Notes: generated from the letters alone by a model not told the origin. A stretch of DNA of 40,062 nt from DATGMS01 sp035303945 (GCA_035303945.1 DATGQZ010000073.1:1-40062), one strand, 5' to 3'. Positions 1 to 8,390 are shown, numbered from the stretch's first letter. Made by a program: numbers and translations.

Positions 1-13
1 GCCCGTACCCATT

Positions 14-41
14 GGCCCGCCTTTACGGCGGGCCTTTTTTT
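14..41 (+). terminator. Intrinsic terminator of an upstream gene outside the window
   Basis: A perfect 8-bp GC-rich stem (14-21 with 27-34, 5-nt loop) is followed by a run of seven T (35-41). It would end a plus-strand transcript entering from the left edge. It separates that transcript from the gene starting at 167. Bases 42-166 hold no gene and no clear promoter that I can see. Confidence 0.85.
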
Positions 42-166
42 GTTTATGGCCTGTCCACCCCGCCTCCCCTTCGGGATCTTGCCCTGAATTTTATCCCTGC
101 CCACACAAGATTCACCCCAGCAACCTTCATTTTTAAAGATTAATGTTGCAGTTTTGCACAAATTAG

Positions 167-1420
167 ATGTCTATGTCCATTTTATTCAAATCATTGAAGT
201 TGATAGATGACCGGGTGCATGATCCGGCTGATTATATTTTTGAAGGAGATGAGATCAAGAAAGTATCAGCACAAACCATAACTTCGGATCAATTAGAAGA
301 AATAGACTGCAGCGGTTGGCTAGCTTCTAAAGGCTGGATAGATCTCCGCTGCTTTGCGGGAGAACCAGGCCTTGAACATCGTGAAACCTTGGAAAGCTTG
401 GGGGATACGCTAAAAAAAAGTGGGTTTGTCGAAGCTGTGTTGCTACCTAATACGGTGCCTGCCATCCAAAGCAAAAATGAAGTTGAATTTATTAAAAGCA
501 AAATACGTAATTTCTTTACTACGATCCACCTGCAAGGAGCCATAACCAAAGACACCCTCGGGGAGGATTTTACTGACATACTGGACATGCACCACCATGG
601 AGTCCGAATATTTGGAGAAGGAACAGTTCCTTTGTCTAACTCTGACCGGATGATGAAGGCCTTACAATATCTTCAAAAATTCAACGGGATATTATTTGAT
701 CATTCCTATGACCCTTTGTTGGCCATGTTTGGACAGATGCACGAGGGGCTCACCTCTACGCAAATCGGCCTTAAAGGTATCCCCGCAATGGCGGAAGAAG
801 TGGCGGTGAAGAGAAATATAGATATCTTAAAATATACTGGAGGGTCACTTCATTTTCAGACGGTCAGTACAGCTGGTGTAGTCGAAGCCATCCGACAAGC
901 AAAGGAGGAAGGACTTCAAGTCACCGCTGACGTATCCTTATATCAACTGCTTTTTTCAGACCAAGATTTGATTGATTTTGATACAAACCTAAAGGTGATA
1001 CCACCTTATAGAGGAAATGAAGACAGAGAAGCCCTTATTGAAGGTCTTACAGACGGTACCATTGATGCCATTGTCTCCAATCATCAACCATTGGAAGTAG
1101 ATGCTAAGCATATGGAGTTTGATCTAGCAGCTTTTGGGATGCTGGGGCTGCCTACTTTTCTTCATGGTCTGATTCAGCTTGAAAAGGAGCTCGGTTGGCC
1201 AATGCTGATCAGCAAAATTACAAAGGGTCCCTCTAAAGTACTTCAAAGGGCAGAGACAGGTTTTGACACTTTGACAATTTTCGATCCTCGAGAAGAATGG
1301 CGTTTTGACCGCTATAGTAATCCATCCCTTTCTGAAAACTCTCCCTGGTTTAACGGAAGGTTAAACGGAAGAATAAAATTTCTGATCAACAAAGGGAAAC
1401 TCGAACGCATAAATGGATAG
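167..1420 (+). CDS. Dihydroorotase-like protein (amidohydrolase fold), probably catalytically inactive
   Basis: This 417-aa protein has the length and layout of a class I dihydroorotase (PyrC/AllB-type amidohydrolase): an N-terminal beta-sandwich segment, the 'GWIDLR..AGEPGLEHRETLES' region near residues 56-77, a TIM-barrel body and a C-terminal strand region ending in a short basic tail. In active enzymes the first strand carries an HxHxR metal-binding motif before EPG. Here that place reads LRCFAGEPG, with neither histidine. The late motif that is normally DHAPH reads NHQPLE (about residue 305), so the usual catalytic Asp is Asn. I infer a non-catalytic homologue, like the PyrC' partners of aspartate transcarbamoylase in pseudomonads; no pyrB is present here. 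The start could also be the ATG at 173. The end overlaps the next gene by 8 bp, which suggests co-transcription with the membrane protein and glycosyltransferase genes. Confidence 0.8.
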   Translation: MSMSILFKSLKLIDDRVHDPADYIFEGDEIKKVSAQTITSDQLEEIDCSGWLASKGWIDLRCFAGEPGLEHRETLESLGDTLKKSGFVEAVLLPNTVPAIQSKNEVEFIKSKIRNFFTTIHLQGAITKDTLGEDFTDILDMHHHGVRIFGEGTVPLSNSDRMMKALQYLQKFNGILFDHSYDPLLAMFGQMHEGLTSTQIGLKGIPAMAEEVAVKRNIDILKYTGGSLHFQTVSTAGVVEAIRQAKEEGLQVTADVSLYQLLFSDQDLIDFDTNLKVIPPYRGNEDREALIEGLTDGTIDAIVSNHQPLEVDAKHMEFDLAAFGMLGLPTFLHGLIQLEKELGWPMLISKITKGPSKVLQRAETGFDTLTIFDPREEWRFDRYSNPSLSENSPWFNGRLNGRIKFLINKGKLERING

Positions 1421-1925
1421 ATATTTTAAAGCAGGCAGAGGGTTCGGTTTAATAGGTGGGGCTTTCTGCGGACTAGCCTTTCTTGTATTTTATTTTATAG
1501 GGTCAGAGCCGATAAGCTTTACAGAAATTTTCGGATATATCCTTCTCCCGATCTTCATCTTCTTGGGGATAAAAAACTTCCGAGACAACATGAACCGTGG
1601 AGAATTGTCTTTTGGACAAGGAATGACGGTTGGTTTTTTTGTATATACGCTTTTGGCATTCCTCTCCGCAATCGTTATCTTTATCATGTTGCATATAGAC
1701 GTGGCGGTTTTTGAAGACTACAGGGCGGCCGCCATGGCTCTGCTGGAGGAAAAAAGGGGAGAAATCATGCAACAGCTTGGGGAAGAGTCTTACAAAGCTA
1801 CTGTGGAAAGCATGTCTGGTATGACTATCTTTGATGTCGTCCTAAATGATTTTTTACGGAAGTTGATCCCCGGACTATTTTTCACGATCATCCTATCAAT
1901 TATACTTAAAAACTCAAAAGCTTAA
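1413..1925 (+). CDS. DUF4199 family membrane protein (first copy)
   Basis: This 170-aa hydrophobic protein has four predicted membrane segments, at about residues 10-30, 36-52, 72-94 and 148-167. A charged amphipathic stretch rich in Glu and Lys lies between helices 3 and 4. The pattern 'FGQGMTVGFFVYTL' after a short charged loop is typical of DUF4199, a family of unknown function common in Bacteroidota. The ATG lies inside the end of the dihydroorotase-like gene (8-bp overlap). The stop is 4 bp from the next gene, which belongs to the same family. Placement directly before two glycosyltransferases suggests a membrane or envelope role, but no activity is known. Confidence 0.8.
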   Translation: MDRYFKAGRGFGLIGGAFCGLAFLVFYFIGSEPISFTEIFGYILLPIFIFLGIKNFRDNMNRGELSFGQGMTVGFFVYTLLAFLSAIVIFIMLHIDVAVFEDYRAAAMALLEEKRGEIMQQLGEESYKATVESMSGMTIFDVVLNDFLRKLIPGLFFTIILSIILKNSKA

Positions 1926-1929
1926 AATT

Positions 1930-2472
1930 ATGGAAACCGCCACAACCCCTACACAAGCTGGCATAAAGGCCGGTGTCATTGTTGGATTAATTACAACAGT
2001 TCTCACCTTCTTGGTATATTTCATCAATTACGAGCTGATGGTTTCTGCTTGGTATGGCTTTGGTACGTTGGCTATCTACGTAGGACTCATCATATACTTT
2101 GGGATCCAATATCGCAGGGAAATCGGTGGTTTCATGACCTTTGGTACTGCCTTTCAATATGCTTTTATAGCTTTGGTCGTTATGCTTGTTATTTCCACCT
2201 TTGGAAGTATCTTGCTATTTGCCGTATTAGACTCAGGTCTTGGGCAAAGGCTGGCGGAGCTGACAATGGAGAACACCCTCAGGATGATGGATTCCTTTGG
2301 AGCTGGCGAACTTCCCTCTGACCAAATGGATGAGATGAGGAAAGGTTTTGAAGAAGCATATACCGTTCCGGGTATGCTGAAAGGTGCTGGCTTTATGTTA
2401 ATTTTTTACGCCATTCTTGCATTAATTCTTGGTGCTATCATCAAGAAAAAAGATAAGTCTCTTGATTATTAA
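1930..2472 (+). CDS. DUF4199 family membrane protein (second copy)
   Basis: This 180-aa protein has the same architecture as its neighbour. It has two N-terminal helices (about 13-33 and 40-58), a third helix after 'GGFMTFGTAFQYAF' (about 70-98), an acidic linker and a final helix near 150-170 with a lysine-rich tail. It looks like a diverged tandem duplicate of the preceding DUF4199 gene. The ATG at 1930 is 4 bp after the upstream stop, and the next gene starts 5 bp after this stop, so an operon is likely. Two adjacent copies may form a heteromer; that is speculation. Confidence 0.8.
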   Translation: METATTPTQAGIKAGVIVGLITTVLTFLVYFINYELMVSAWYGFGTLAIYVGLIIYFGIQYRREIGGFMTFGTAFQYAFIALVVMLVISTFGSILLFAVLDSGLGQRLAELTMENTLRMMDSFGAGELPSDQMDEMRKGFEEAYTVPGMLKGAGFMLIFYAILALILGAIIKKKDKSLDY

Positions 2473-2477
2473 TTTGA

Positions 2478-3440
2478 ATGGTTGACATTTCCATAGTAGT
2501 TCCTGTTTATAATGAAGAAGAATCCCTCCCTGAGCTTGCTGAATGGATCGGAAGGGTAATGGCCGCGAACCGTTATTCCTATGAGCTTATTTTTGTCAAC
2601 GACGGTAGTACCGATTCGTCCTGGGAAGTTATTCGTGAACTTTCCAGGACGAATGGACATATAAAAGCAATAGGATTTACCCGTAACTATGGTAAGTCCG
2701 CTGCTTTGGATATTGGGTTTGCAAAATCAAATGGCCAGGTTGTGATTACAATGGATGCGGATCTTCAGGACAGTCCTGACGAAATTCCCGCATTGTATAA
2801 TATGATCACCCAACAAGGCTATGATATTGTATCAGGCTGGAAGAAAAAGCGACATGATCCTATCACCAAAACTATTCCTTCCCGTTTCTTTAACGGCTTT
2901 ACACGCTTTATTTCCGGCATCAAGCTGCATGACTTCAACTGTGGACTGAAAGCTTATAGGCGCAAGGTTGTTAAGAATATCCATATCTACGGGGAGATGC
3001 ATCGGTATATTCCCCTGATTGCTAAATGGAGCGGATTTGGAAAAATCGGCGAGAAGGTGGTGGAGCACCGACCGAGAAAATACGGTTATACCAAATTTGG
3101 GCTCGAACGCTTCGTCAATGGGTTTTTGGACCTGATCTCGGTTTCCTTTGTCAATCGATACAAAAAAAATCCCATGCATTTTTTTGGCTTATTAGGCTCC
3201 TTGTCCTTTTTAACCGGATTTGGTATCACACTTTGGCTTATATTCGAAAAACTGCATGCACTAAAGGAAGGATTGAAGGTTCGTGAAATCACCGATCAGC
3301 CTTTGTTCTTTCTTGCCATTGCGGCTGTCATTATCGGAGTCCAATTATTTCTAACCGGTTTTCTAGCTGAAATGATGACCTCCAATAATTCCCGAAAAAC
3401 GGACTACAACATTGATGAGGAAATAAATTTCTTAGAATGA
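2478..3440 (+). CDS. Family 2 glycosyltransferase, polyprenyl-phosphate type (DPM1/GtrB-like)
   Basis: This 320-aa protein has a GT-A fold domain (about 1-225): 'SIVVPVYNEEESLP' at the N terminus, 'VNDGSTD' at 40-46 and the metal/nucleotide-sugar motif DAD at 93-95 within 'MDADLQDSPDEIP'. Two membrane helices follow (about 233-257 and 274-299). This arrangement is typical of enzymes that transfer a sugar from a nucleotide donor to undecaprenyl or dolichyl phosphate at the cytoplasmic membrane, for use in glycan assembly or glycan modification. The donor sugar cannot be told from sequence. The last codons overlap the next glycosyltransferase by 4 bp (ATGA), so the two are probably translationally coupled. 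Confidence 0.85.
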   Translation: MVDISIVVPVYNEEESLPELAEWIGRVMAANRYSYELIFVNDGSTDSSWEVIRELSRTNGHIKAIGFTRNYGKSAALDIGFAKSNGQVVITMDADLQDSPDEIPALYNMITQQGYDIVSGWKKKRHDPITKTIPSRFFNGFTRFISGIKLHDFNCGLKAYRRKVVKNIHIYGEMHRYIPLIAKWSGFGKIGEKVVEHRPRKYGYTKFGLERFVNGFLDLISVSFVNRYKKNPMHFFGLLGSLSFLTGFGITLWLIFEKLHALKEGLKVREITDQPLFFLAIAAVIIGVQLFLTGFLAEMMTSNNSRKTDYNIDEEINFLE

Positions 3441-4399
3441 TTTTTTCCGTTGTCGTTCCGGTTTACAACCGGCCCCAAGAACTACATGAGTTACTGGAAA
3501 GCCTAGTCAATCAAGATTACAAAGCTTTTGAAGTGCTTATTGTAGAAGATGGTTCTGTTTACACCTCCGAGGAGGTCGTCAAAAAACACCAAGAGCGGCT
3601 GCGTATGCGCTACTTCTTTCAAGAAAATAGCGGGCAGGGCTTCGCCCGAAATTTCGGCATGGAAAAAGCTGACGGCGATTACTATGTGCTGTTCGACTCT
3701 GACTGCATCATTCCCCCCGATTATCTTTCTACTTTATACTCGGCCATCCGAGAGCGCAAGTTGGATGCCCATGGGGGACCCGACGCTGCGGCCAAGGATT
3801 TTTCAATATTTCAAAAGGCGATTAATTTTAGTATGACTTCCTTCTGGACTACTGGTGGTATAAGAGGGAAATTGAAAGATCCAACAAAGTATCAGGCTCG
3901 TGGATTCAATATGGGTATGTCAAAAGAAGTATTCGCTGCTACCGGCGGCTTTGTAGATCCAAATAAGGGAGAAGACATAGAACTCAGTATCAGGATTAAG
4001 CAGATGGGTTATCGGTTAGAATTGGTAGAGGAGGCTTATGTGTTTCATAAGAGAAAAAATACCTTGCTTTCATTTTTTGCCCAAGCATTCTCCTTTGGAA
4101 GAAACCGGATCAATGTAAGCAGATACCATCCCGATGCGGTAAAGTTGGTTCATTTACTGCCTTTATTTTTTCTGGTAGGGTTTATAGGCTGGTTGGTTGG
4201 AGGGCTTTTTATTCCCTACTTAAAGCTCTTGGGAGCGGTAGTCTTTGGCTTATGGACATTTGGACTGTTGGTGACAGCCACATGGCAAAATAAATCCATA
4301 TCGGTAGGTGTATTGGCCATTATAACCTCCTACGGACAGTTACTGTCCTACGGGATGGGTATTCTGTGGGAAGCGCTCAAAAAAGCCCGAAGCGGTTAG
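3437..4399 (+). CDS. Family 2 glycosyltransferase with C-terminal membrane helices
   Basis: This 320-aa protein has an N-terminal GT-A domain with 'SVVVPVYNRPQELHELL', an EDGS motif at 37-40 and the DSD metal-binding motif at 87-89. An ED acceptor/catalytic motif, 'GEDIELSIRIKQMGYR', lies near residue 183. Two or three hydrophobic helices follow (about 233-255, 258-280 and 290-312). This resembles membrane-anchored inverting transferases of exopolysaccharide or lipooligosaccharide synthesis. The ATG overlaps the stop of the upstream glycosyltransferase (ATGA). The 3' end overlaps by 4 bp the end of the convergent methyltransferase gene, so there is no room for a terminator between them. Donor and acceptor are unknown. 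Confidence 0.83.
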   Translation: MIFSVVVPVYNRPQELHELLESLVNQDYKAFEVLIVEDGSVYTSEEVVKKHQERLRMRYFFQENSGQGFARNFGMEKADGDYYVLFDSDCIIPPDYLSTLYSAIRERKLDAHGGPDAAAKDFSIFQKAINFSMTSFWTTGGIRGKLKDPTKYQARGFNMGMSKEVFAATGGFVDPNKGEDIELSIRIKQMGYRLELVEEAYVFHKRKNTLLSFFAQAFSFGRNRINVSRYHPDAVKLVHLLPLFFLVGFIGWLVGGLFIPYLKLLGAVVFGLWTFGLLVTATWQNKSISVGVLAIITSYGQLLSYGMGILWEALKKARSG

Positions 4400-5160
4400 C
4401 TCCCTTTGGTACAATAGAAAATTACTTCATCGGGCGCCAAAGCAAAGCGCTGAATCTCTTCCGCCGAAAGTGTTTTAACAAACAGGTTTTCTTGTACCCG
4501 CAATCCGGATTTGCTAAGTCTCTGCGCGTAATCCTTACCGTACTTACGGAGATGGTCTCTTTGTCCAAACAGTTTTTCCCTTTCGGCAGAGTCAGTTACT
4601 GTCTTATCTTCAAGGGTCTTATCCTGTCCATACACGGGAGACTGAATAATTCCCCAGCCGTTTGGCTTCAGCACGCGGTTAATTTCTTTGCATGCCAAAA
4701 TATCATCATCCACATGTTCCATTACATGGTTGCAAAAAACTACATCAAAAGTATTATCATCAAAAGGGATTTGATGAATATCCATTTTTACCTTAGCCAA
4801 GGGGGATTCTATATCTCCTGTAATATAGTCAAGGTTAGATAAAGCGTTAAAGCGATCGATAAAACATAGTTCGGGAGCAACATGTAGAACATGAATGGGG
4901 GAGTGAAAAAAGCAAGTCTCTCTCTGCAGGAATAGCCACATCAACCGATGTCGTTCCAGAGAAAGGCAATTGGGGCACAGTGCATTTTCCCTGGCCTTTC
5001 TGCCATATGGCAGGAGTTTCCTAAAAGTATGGGTACAGACCGGACATTGTACCTTATTTCCCCTATAAAACAATGCTATGATCTTCAAAAAAAAATGGCT
5101 TACCAGTTGAAGATACTTGCGAGGAATATAGCGGATGACAAAACTAATGATTGACTTCAT
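4396..5160 (-). CDS. Class I SAM-dependent methyltransferase with N-terminal zinc ribbon
   Basis: From the ATG at 5160 this is a 254-aa protein. A longer frame from a TTG at 5208 would add 16 hydrophobic residues and is less likely. After a hydrophobic N-terminal segment there is a CPVC...CPNC four-cysteine knuckle (about residues 38-64), then a Rossmann-type methyltransferase core. The core shows 'LHVAPE' in place of a classical motif I, and 'VVFCNHVMEHVDDD' as the motif IV/post-IV region typical of Methyltransf_11 proteins. Proteins of this layout are often found among polysaccharide or lipid glycosylation genes. The convergent neighbours are two glycosyltransferases, so a role in glycan or lipid methylation is reasonable but unproved. 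The gene follows the response regulator gene by about 84 bp on the same strand. Confidence 0.75.
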   Translation of the reverse strand: MKSIISFVIRYIPRKYLQLVSHFFLKIIALFYRGNKVQCPVCTHTFRKLLPYGRKARENALCPNCLSLERHRLMWLFLQRETCFFHSPIHVLHVAPELCFIDRFNALSNLDYITGDIESPLAKVKMDIHQIPFDDNTFDVVFCNHVMEHVDDDILACKEINRVLKPNGWGIIQSPVYGQDKTLEDKTVTDSAEREKLFGQRDHLRKYGKDYAQRLSKSGLRVQENLFVKTLSAEEIQRFALAPDEVIFYCTKGS

Positions 5161-5244
5161 GAAGATGAATTGCAGGAAAAATATAGTCAGGCCTATTGGA
5201 CCAGCCAATAAGCCTGTGTAAATCTATATGAGTTAAACGATAAA

Positions 5245-6606
5245 TTATTCGATACTATATTTTTCCAGTTTATTGTACAGCGTCTTCCTATCCATGTCTA
5301 GGATCTTGGCTGCTTTTGATTTATTGTATTTAACCTCTTCCAAGGTTTTAATAATCAAGGATTTTTCTTGTTCTTCAAAAGAGCTTTTGAGGTCTTTGGC
5401 ACCTCCAATTTCGGTAACCGAATTCTCCGGAAGGCTAAGCTCCAACGGTATCACATCTGGAGTGATAACGCCTTCTCCAGTCAATAATACCGCTCGTTTA
5501 ATGATATTCTTAAATTCCCTGAGATTACCCGGCCAGCTGTAGTTCATGAAGATCTCCTTCACCTCATCGCTGAAGCCAGTTACGTGCTTCTCCAAACTTT
5601 TGTTGCTGGCTTGCAAAAAGAGTTCTGCAAATTTGAAAAGATCTTCCTTTCTTTCTCTGAGAGGGCTGGCCTCCATACTGAATTCGTTGAGACGGTGGTA
5701 TAAGTCTTCCCGGAATTCACCGTTTTTAGCTGCTACGGCTAAGTCTTCATTGGTGGCTACAATAATTCTGACGTCTATGTCTATGTCTTTGTTTCCACCT
5801 ATCTTTCGGATCTTCCTTTCCTGAATGGCTCTCAGCAACTTGATTTGAACTTCATAACTCAAGTTACCAATCTCATCTAAGAATATGGTTCCTCCCTTTG
5901 CGCTTTCGAAATGGCCGGTTTTGTTGTCAGAGGCTCCAGTAAAGGCTCCTTTGACATGTCCAAACAATTCGCTACCTGCCAAGTCTTTGGATAGTGCACC
6001 GCAATCTATAGCTACGAAAGGCCCGGAACTTCTTTTAGATTTTTGGTGAATTCTTTTTGCGATATATTCTTTACCTGTCCCGCTCTCTCCAAGAACAATA
6101 ACACTCATGTCCGTGGGAGCAACCAAATTGATATACTGCTCGATTTGCAGCGCCACTCGGCTTTCTCCCACAAAGTAATCATCCTCTAAATCGTCATCCT
6201 GCGCAGGTTTAACGTACTCTGTTTCAACGTCGTCAACAATTCTATGTTTTACATTGAACGCCTCGTTTACGGTGGCAAGTAGCTCGTCAGGATTAACAGG
6301 CTTAGTAATATACTCAAATGCGCCCATCTTCATTGACTTCACCGCTGTACGGATATCCGAGTAATTGGTAATGAGAATAACTGGTGTATGTTTTTTACTG
6401 TTGATAATTTTTTCCAGAATTTCCATTCCTGTTCCATCTGGCAAACGATAGTCAGTGATGATCAGCTCCGGCGACTCCCTTTCCATTAGACTATAAGCAT
6501 CCACTAACTTGGTAGCCGTAGTCACCGAATATTGATTTTTCTCCAAAAACTTCTTGATGATTTTAGAGTACGTAAGGTCGTCTTCTAGAAGAAGTATTTT
6601 TTTCAT
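5245..6606 (-). CDS. Sigma-54-dependent response regulator, NtrC family, complete
   Basis: This 453-aa protein starts at 'MKKILLLEDD' (ATG at 6606); an in-frame extension upstream runs through the promoter and is rejected. Domains in order: a receiver domain (about 1-118) with acidic pocket E8/D9/D10 and phospho-acceptor D52 in 'ITDYRLPDG'; an AAA+ sigma-54 activator domain with Walker A 'GESGTGKE', the intact GAFTGA loop in 'KGAFTGASDNKTG', Walker B 'GTIFLDEIG' and the R-finger region 'FREDLYHRLNEF'; and a C-terminal Fis-type helix-turn-helix in 'KAAKILDMDRKTLYNKLEKY'. It should therefore bind DNA and activate sigma-54 promoters when phosphorylated. No histidine kinase gene is adjacent, so the partner is unknown. 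A TAnnTTTG element sits about 26 bp upstream. Confidence 0.93.
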   Translation of the reverse strand: MKKILLLEDDLTYSKIIKKFLEKNQYSVTTATKLVDAYSLMERESPELIITDYRLPDGTGMEILEKIINSKKHTPVILITNYSDIRTAVKSMKMGAFEYITKPVNPDELLATVNEAFNVKHRIVDDVETEYVKPAQDDDLEDDYFVGESRVALQIEQYINLVAPTDMSVIVLGESGTGKEYIAKRIHQKSKRSSGPFVAIDCGALSKDLAGSELFGHVKGAFTGASDNKTGHFESAKGGTIFLDEIGNLSYEVQIKLLRAIQERKIRKIGGNKDIDIDVRIIVATNEDLAVAAKNGEFREDLYHRLNEFSMEASPLRERKEDLFKFAELFLQASNKSLEKHVTGFSDEVKEIFMNYSWPGNLREFKNIIKRAVLLTGEGVITPDVIPLELSLPENSVTEIGGAKDLKSSFEEQEKSLIIKTLEEVKYNKSKAAKILDMDRKTLYNKLEKYSIE

Positions 6607-6631
6607 ACTGAAAGCTAACATTTTCCAGTCA

Positions 6632-6639
6632 CAAAAGTA
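6632..6639 (-). promoter_or_regulatory. Bacteroidota -7 promoter element for the response regulator gene
   Basis: Read on the minus strand this is TACTTTTG, an exact match to TAnnTTTG. A start site about 5 nt downstream would give a leader of roughly 20 nt before the ATG at 6606. No TTTG -33 box is visible at 19-21 nt upstream; that region is taken up by a terminator hairpin. Confidence 0.45.
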
Positions 6640-6654
6640 AATATAAAAAAGCAA

Positions 6655-6679
6655 AAGCACCGACTAAAAATCGGTGCTT
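6655..6679 (-). terminator. Intrinsic terminator downstream of the small lipoprotein gene
   Basis: A perfect 9-bp stem (6655-6663 with 6671-6679, 7-nt loop) is followed on the minus strand by a T-rich tract in 6639-6654. It ends transcription from the lipoprotein gene that stops at 6759. It sits directly upstream of the presumed promoter of the response regulator. Confidence 0.7.
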
Positions 6680-6758
6680 GGCGTAATTGTAGGTATGTTG
6701 ATTATTAATCCCGATATCTTTCTATTTTACAACTGCAGCTGTTACCAACGTAGGCAGC

Positions 6759-7094
6759 TTAGTTATTTGGAACTATTATTTCTCCTTTTTCATCATAAAA
6801 GACCATGATGAGCTGACCATCTGCATCCTTGAAGGTCATATCATAATAAGTGAAATTGTCTTTTGTAATCTTTGTGATATCAGAAATATCCAAGCCATGA
6901 AATATTTCGTCATTGTAGATTTCTTCTTTGACGTCCACTGGCAATTCCTCTAAAGAGATCTTCTGGGTCAAATGGTTTGCCCAAGTACTATCCGCCAAGG
7001 CACTACTGTGCTGGGGAGAGACTTCCGGATGGTTGCTGTGACAAGCAACAGCTAATAGAAGTAGGATGAATGATATATATGCTGAGAGTTTCAT
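6759..7094 (-). CDS. Small lipoprotein of unknown function
   Basis: This 111-aa protein has a signal peptide with a hydrophobic core and lipobox 'LAVAC' (Cys at residue 18), so it should be lipid-anchored in the envelope. The mature part is polar, with no cysteines and no known motif. The C-terminal half, 'ITKITKDNFTYYDMTFKDADG', vaguely resembles beta-strand repeats of PepSY-like or putative beta-lactamase-inhibitor-like proteins, but this is too weak to name a family. It lies 17 bp downstream of a small membrane protein gene and is followed by a good terminator, so the two probably form a short operon. Confidence 0.7.
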   Translation of the reverse strand: MKLSAYISFILLLLAVACHSNHPEVSPQHSSALADSTWANHLTQKISLEELPVDVKEEIYNDEIFHGLDISDITKITKDNFTYYDMTFKDADGQLIMVFYDEKGEIIVPNN

Positions 7095-7111
7095 TTGATT
7101 AAACTTAGGTA

Positions 7112-7291
7112 TTAGTAACCCCTCGCTTGCTCAGTTTCATGTAGTTGATATTGGTAACTGTCTACATAATATTGACTTGAAGATTGATCGGACTCAAGGT
7201 ATAGTATCGTTTGAAATTTCATGTAGGAAATCAATGTCATCATTACAAAACTTATCGCGAGGAACAGTAGTATTATAACTTTTTGCATCAT
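7112..7291 (-). CDS. Small single-pass membrane protein, hypothetical
   Basis: From the tandem ATGs at 7291/7288 the frame encodes 59 aa. It has one strongly hydrophobic N-terminal helix ('KVIILLFLAISFVMMTLISYM') and a polar tail rich in Gln, Ser and Tyr. I do not recognise a family. Support comes from the membrane helix, the 17-bp spacing to the lipoprotein gene on the same strand and the absence of any better gene here. No good promoter was found upstream. Confidence 0.42.
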   Translation of the reverse strand: MMQKVIILLFLAISFVMMTLISYMKFQTILYLESDQSSSQYYVDSYQYQLHETEQARGY

Positions 7292-7389
7292 ATACGTTTT
7301 TGATTTCGGTAGCATTAAGTCTAAGGTTGTGCCACAAAAAAATCCCTAAAGCAAGCGTTCTGAGGCATATTGTCAAAGAAAAATTGTGG

Positions 7390-7414
7390 ATGATCACCAC
7401 ATTGTGTAGATCAT
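7390..7414. repeat. Imperfect palindrome in the divergent region before murI
   Basis: The arms ATGATC (7390-7395) and GATCAT (7409-7414) pair, and an inner CAC/GTG pair closes a 3-nt loop; only 2 x 2 central bases do not match. It lies between the minus-strand small-protein operon and murI. A T6 run follows on the plus strand, so it could be an operator or a weak terminator. Apart from this and the murI -7 box, I see nothing in 7316-7533. Confidence 0.35.
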
Positions 7415-7493
7415 TTTTTGAAAATTCTGGAGCAAATTTGCTGAACCCCGGTGATAAGTGAGGCAGAACCGAAAGATTCTTTGCCTAGCAAGG

Positions 7494-7501
7494 TATATTT
7501 G
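7494..7501 (+). promoter_or_regulatory. murI: Bacteroidota -7 promoter element for murI
   Basis: TATATTTG is an exact TAnnTTTG match, placed 32 bp before the murI start. A transcription start near 7506-7508 would give a leader of about 26 nt. No matching -33 TTTG lies at the expected distance. Confidence 0.5.
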
Positions 7502-7533
7502 ATGCATATGCCTTTAATTTGCACTTTCATTAA

Positions 7534-8355
7534 ATGGTTATGTCAAAAAAAGCATCTGCACCCATTGGGATTTTCGACAGCGGAATTGGAGGCTTGACTG
7601 TTGCAAGAGCGGTAAAAAATCTTCTTCCGAATGAACAGATCATCTATTTTGGTGATACTGCCCACCTCCCTTATGGCGATAAGAGTACTGCCGCCATACA
7701 GGCCTACTCCATCAAAATTGCTGACGTGTTGTTAAAAGCTGAATGTAAACTGGTACTCATAGCCTGCAATTCAGCATCTGCTGCCGCTTTCGAGCTTGTC
7801 AGCGCTTATGTAGCTTCCAAAGCCAAAGTATTCAATGTTATAGATCCCGTAGTTGACTATCTTAGAGAAAATCACGCGAACAAGAAGGTAGGTTTAATAG
7901 GCACCAAACAAACGGTAGGTTCAGGGGTATACCGCAAAAAAGTGGATGCCCTTGGTGAAAACATTTCCTTTGTAGCACTAGCCACACCCTTATTGGCTCC
8001 TATGATAGAAGAAGGATTTCATAACAACGAAGTAAGTGAAGGCATTATCCGTTCCTATCTTAATCATCCGGAGTTGCAAGGTTTAGATGCTTTGGTGTTG
8101 GGATGTACCCATTACCCTCTCATCAAAAAGCAGATAGAACTGTATTTGGGCAGTGATGTGGAAGTGATCGATAGTTCGGAGATGGTAGCAAAAGCAACGA
8201 AGGCGTTTCTTGAACTTAACAACTTAATTAATCACGATACTGAGCCTAAGCGAGATCGATTTCTTGTATCTGACTATACAGCCTCTTTTGAGCAGGCGAC
8301 CAGGTTGTTTTTTGGTGAGGCAGTGTCGTTGGAAAAATACCCGCTATGGGAATAA
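7534..8355 (+). CDS. murI: Glutamate racemase
   Basis: MurI interconverts L- and D-glutamate for peptidoglycan synthesis in the cytoplasm. The 273-aa length is usual. The N-terminal 'IGIFDSGIGGLTV' carries the conserved Asp (D15) and the Gly-rich turn. The two catalytic cysteines are C78 in 'ACNSAS' and C191 in 'GCTHYPL'. The 'YFGDTAHLPYGDKS' motif is also intact. The start is either the ATG at 7534 or the one two codons later (7540); the spacing does not decide. It stands alone, with a promoter element before it and a terminator after it. Confidence 0.97.
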   Translation: MVMSKKASAPIGIFDSGIGGLTVARAVKNLLPNEQIIYFGDTAHLPYGDKSTAAIQAYSIKIADVLLKAECKLVLIACNSASAAAFELVSAYVASKAKVFNVIDPVVDYLRENHANKKVGLIGTKQTVGSGVYRKKVDALGENISFVALATPLLAPMIEEGFHNNEVSEGIIRSYLNHPELQGLDALVLGCTHYPLIKKQIELYLGSDVEVIDSSEMVAKATKAFLELNNLINHDTEPKRDRFLVSDYTASFEQATRLFFGEAVSLEKYPLWE

Positions 8356-8390
8356 ATGAAGAAATAAGCTATCAATCCATGTGATACTCG

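Noticed and set aside
4366..4842. 158-codon plus-strand frame over the methyltransferase region
   Set aside because: It is antisense to a clear methyltransferase domain and has no family features.
7194..7400. 68-codon minus-strand frame overlapping the small membrane protein
   Set aside because: It has no clear gene features and overlaps the better-supported frame ending at 7112.
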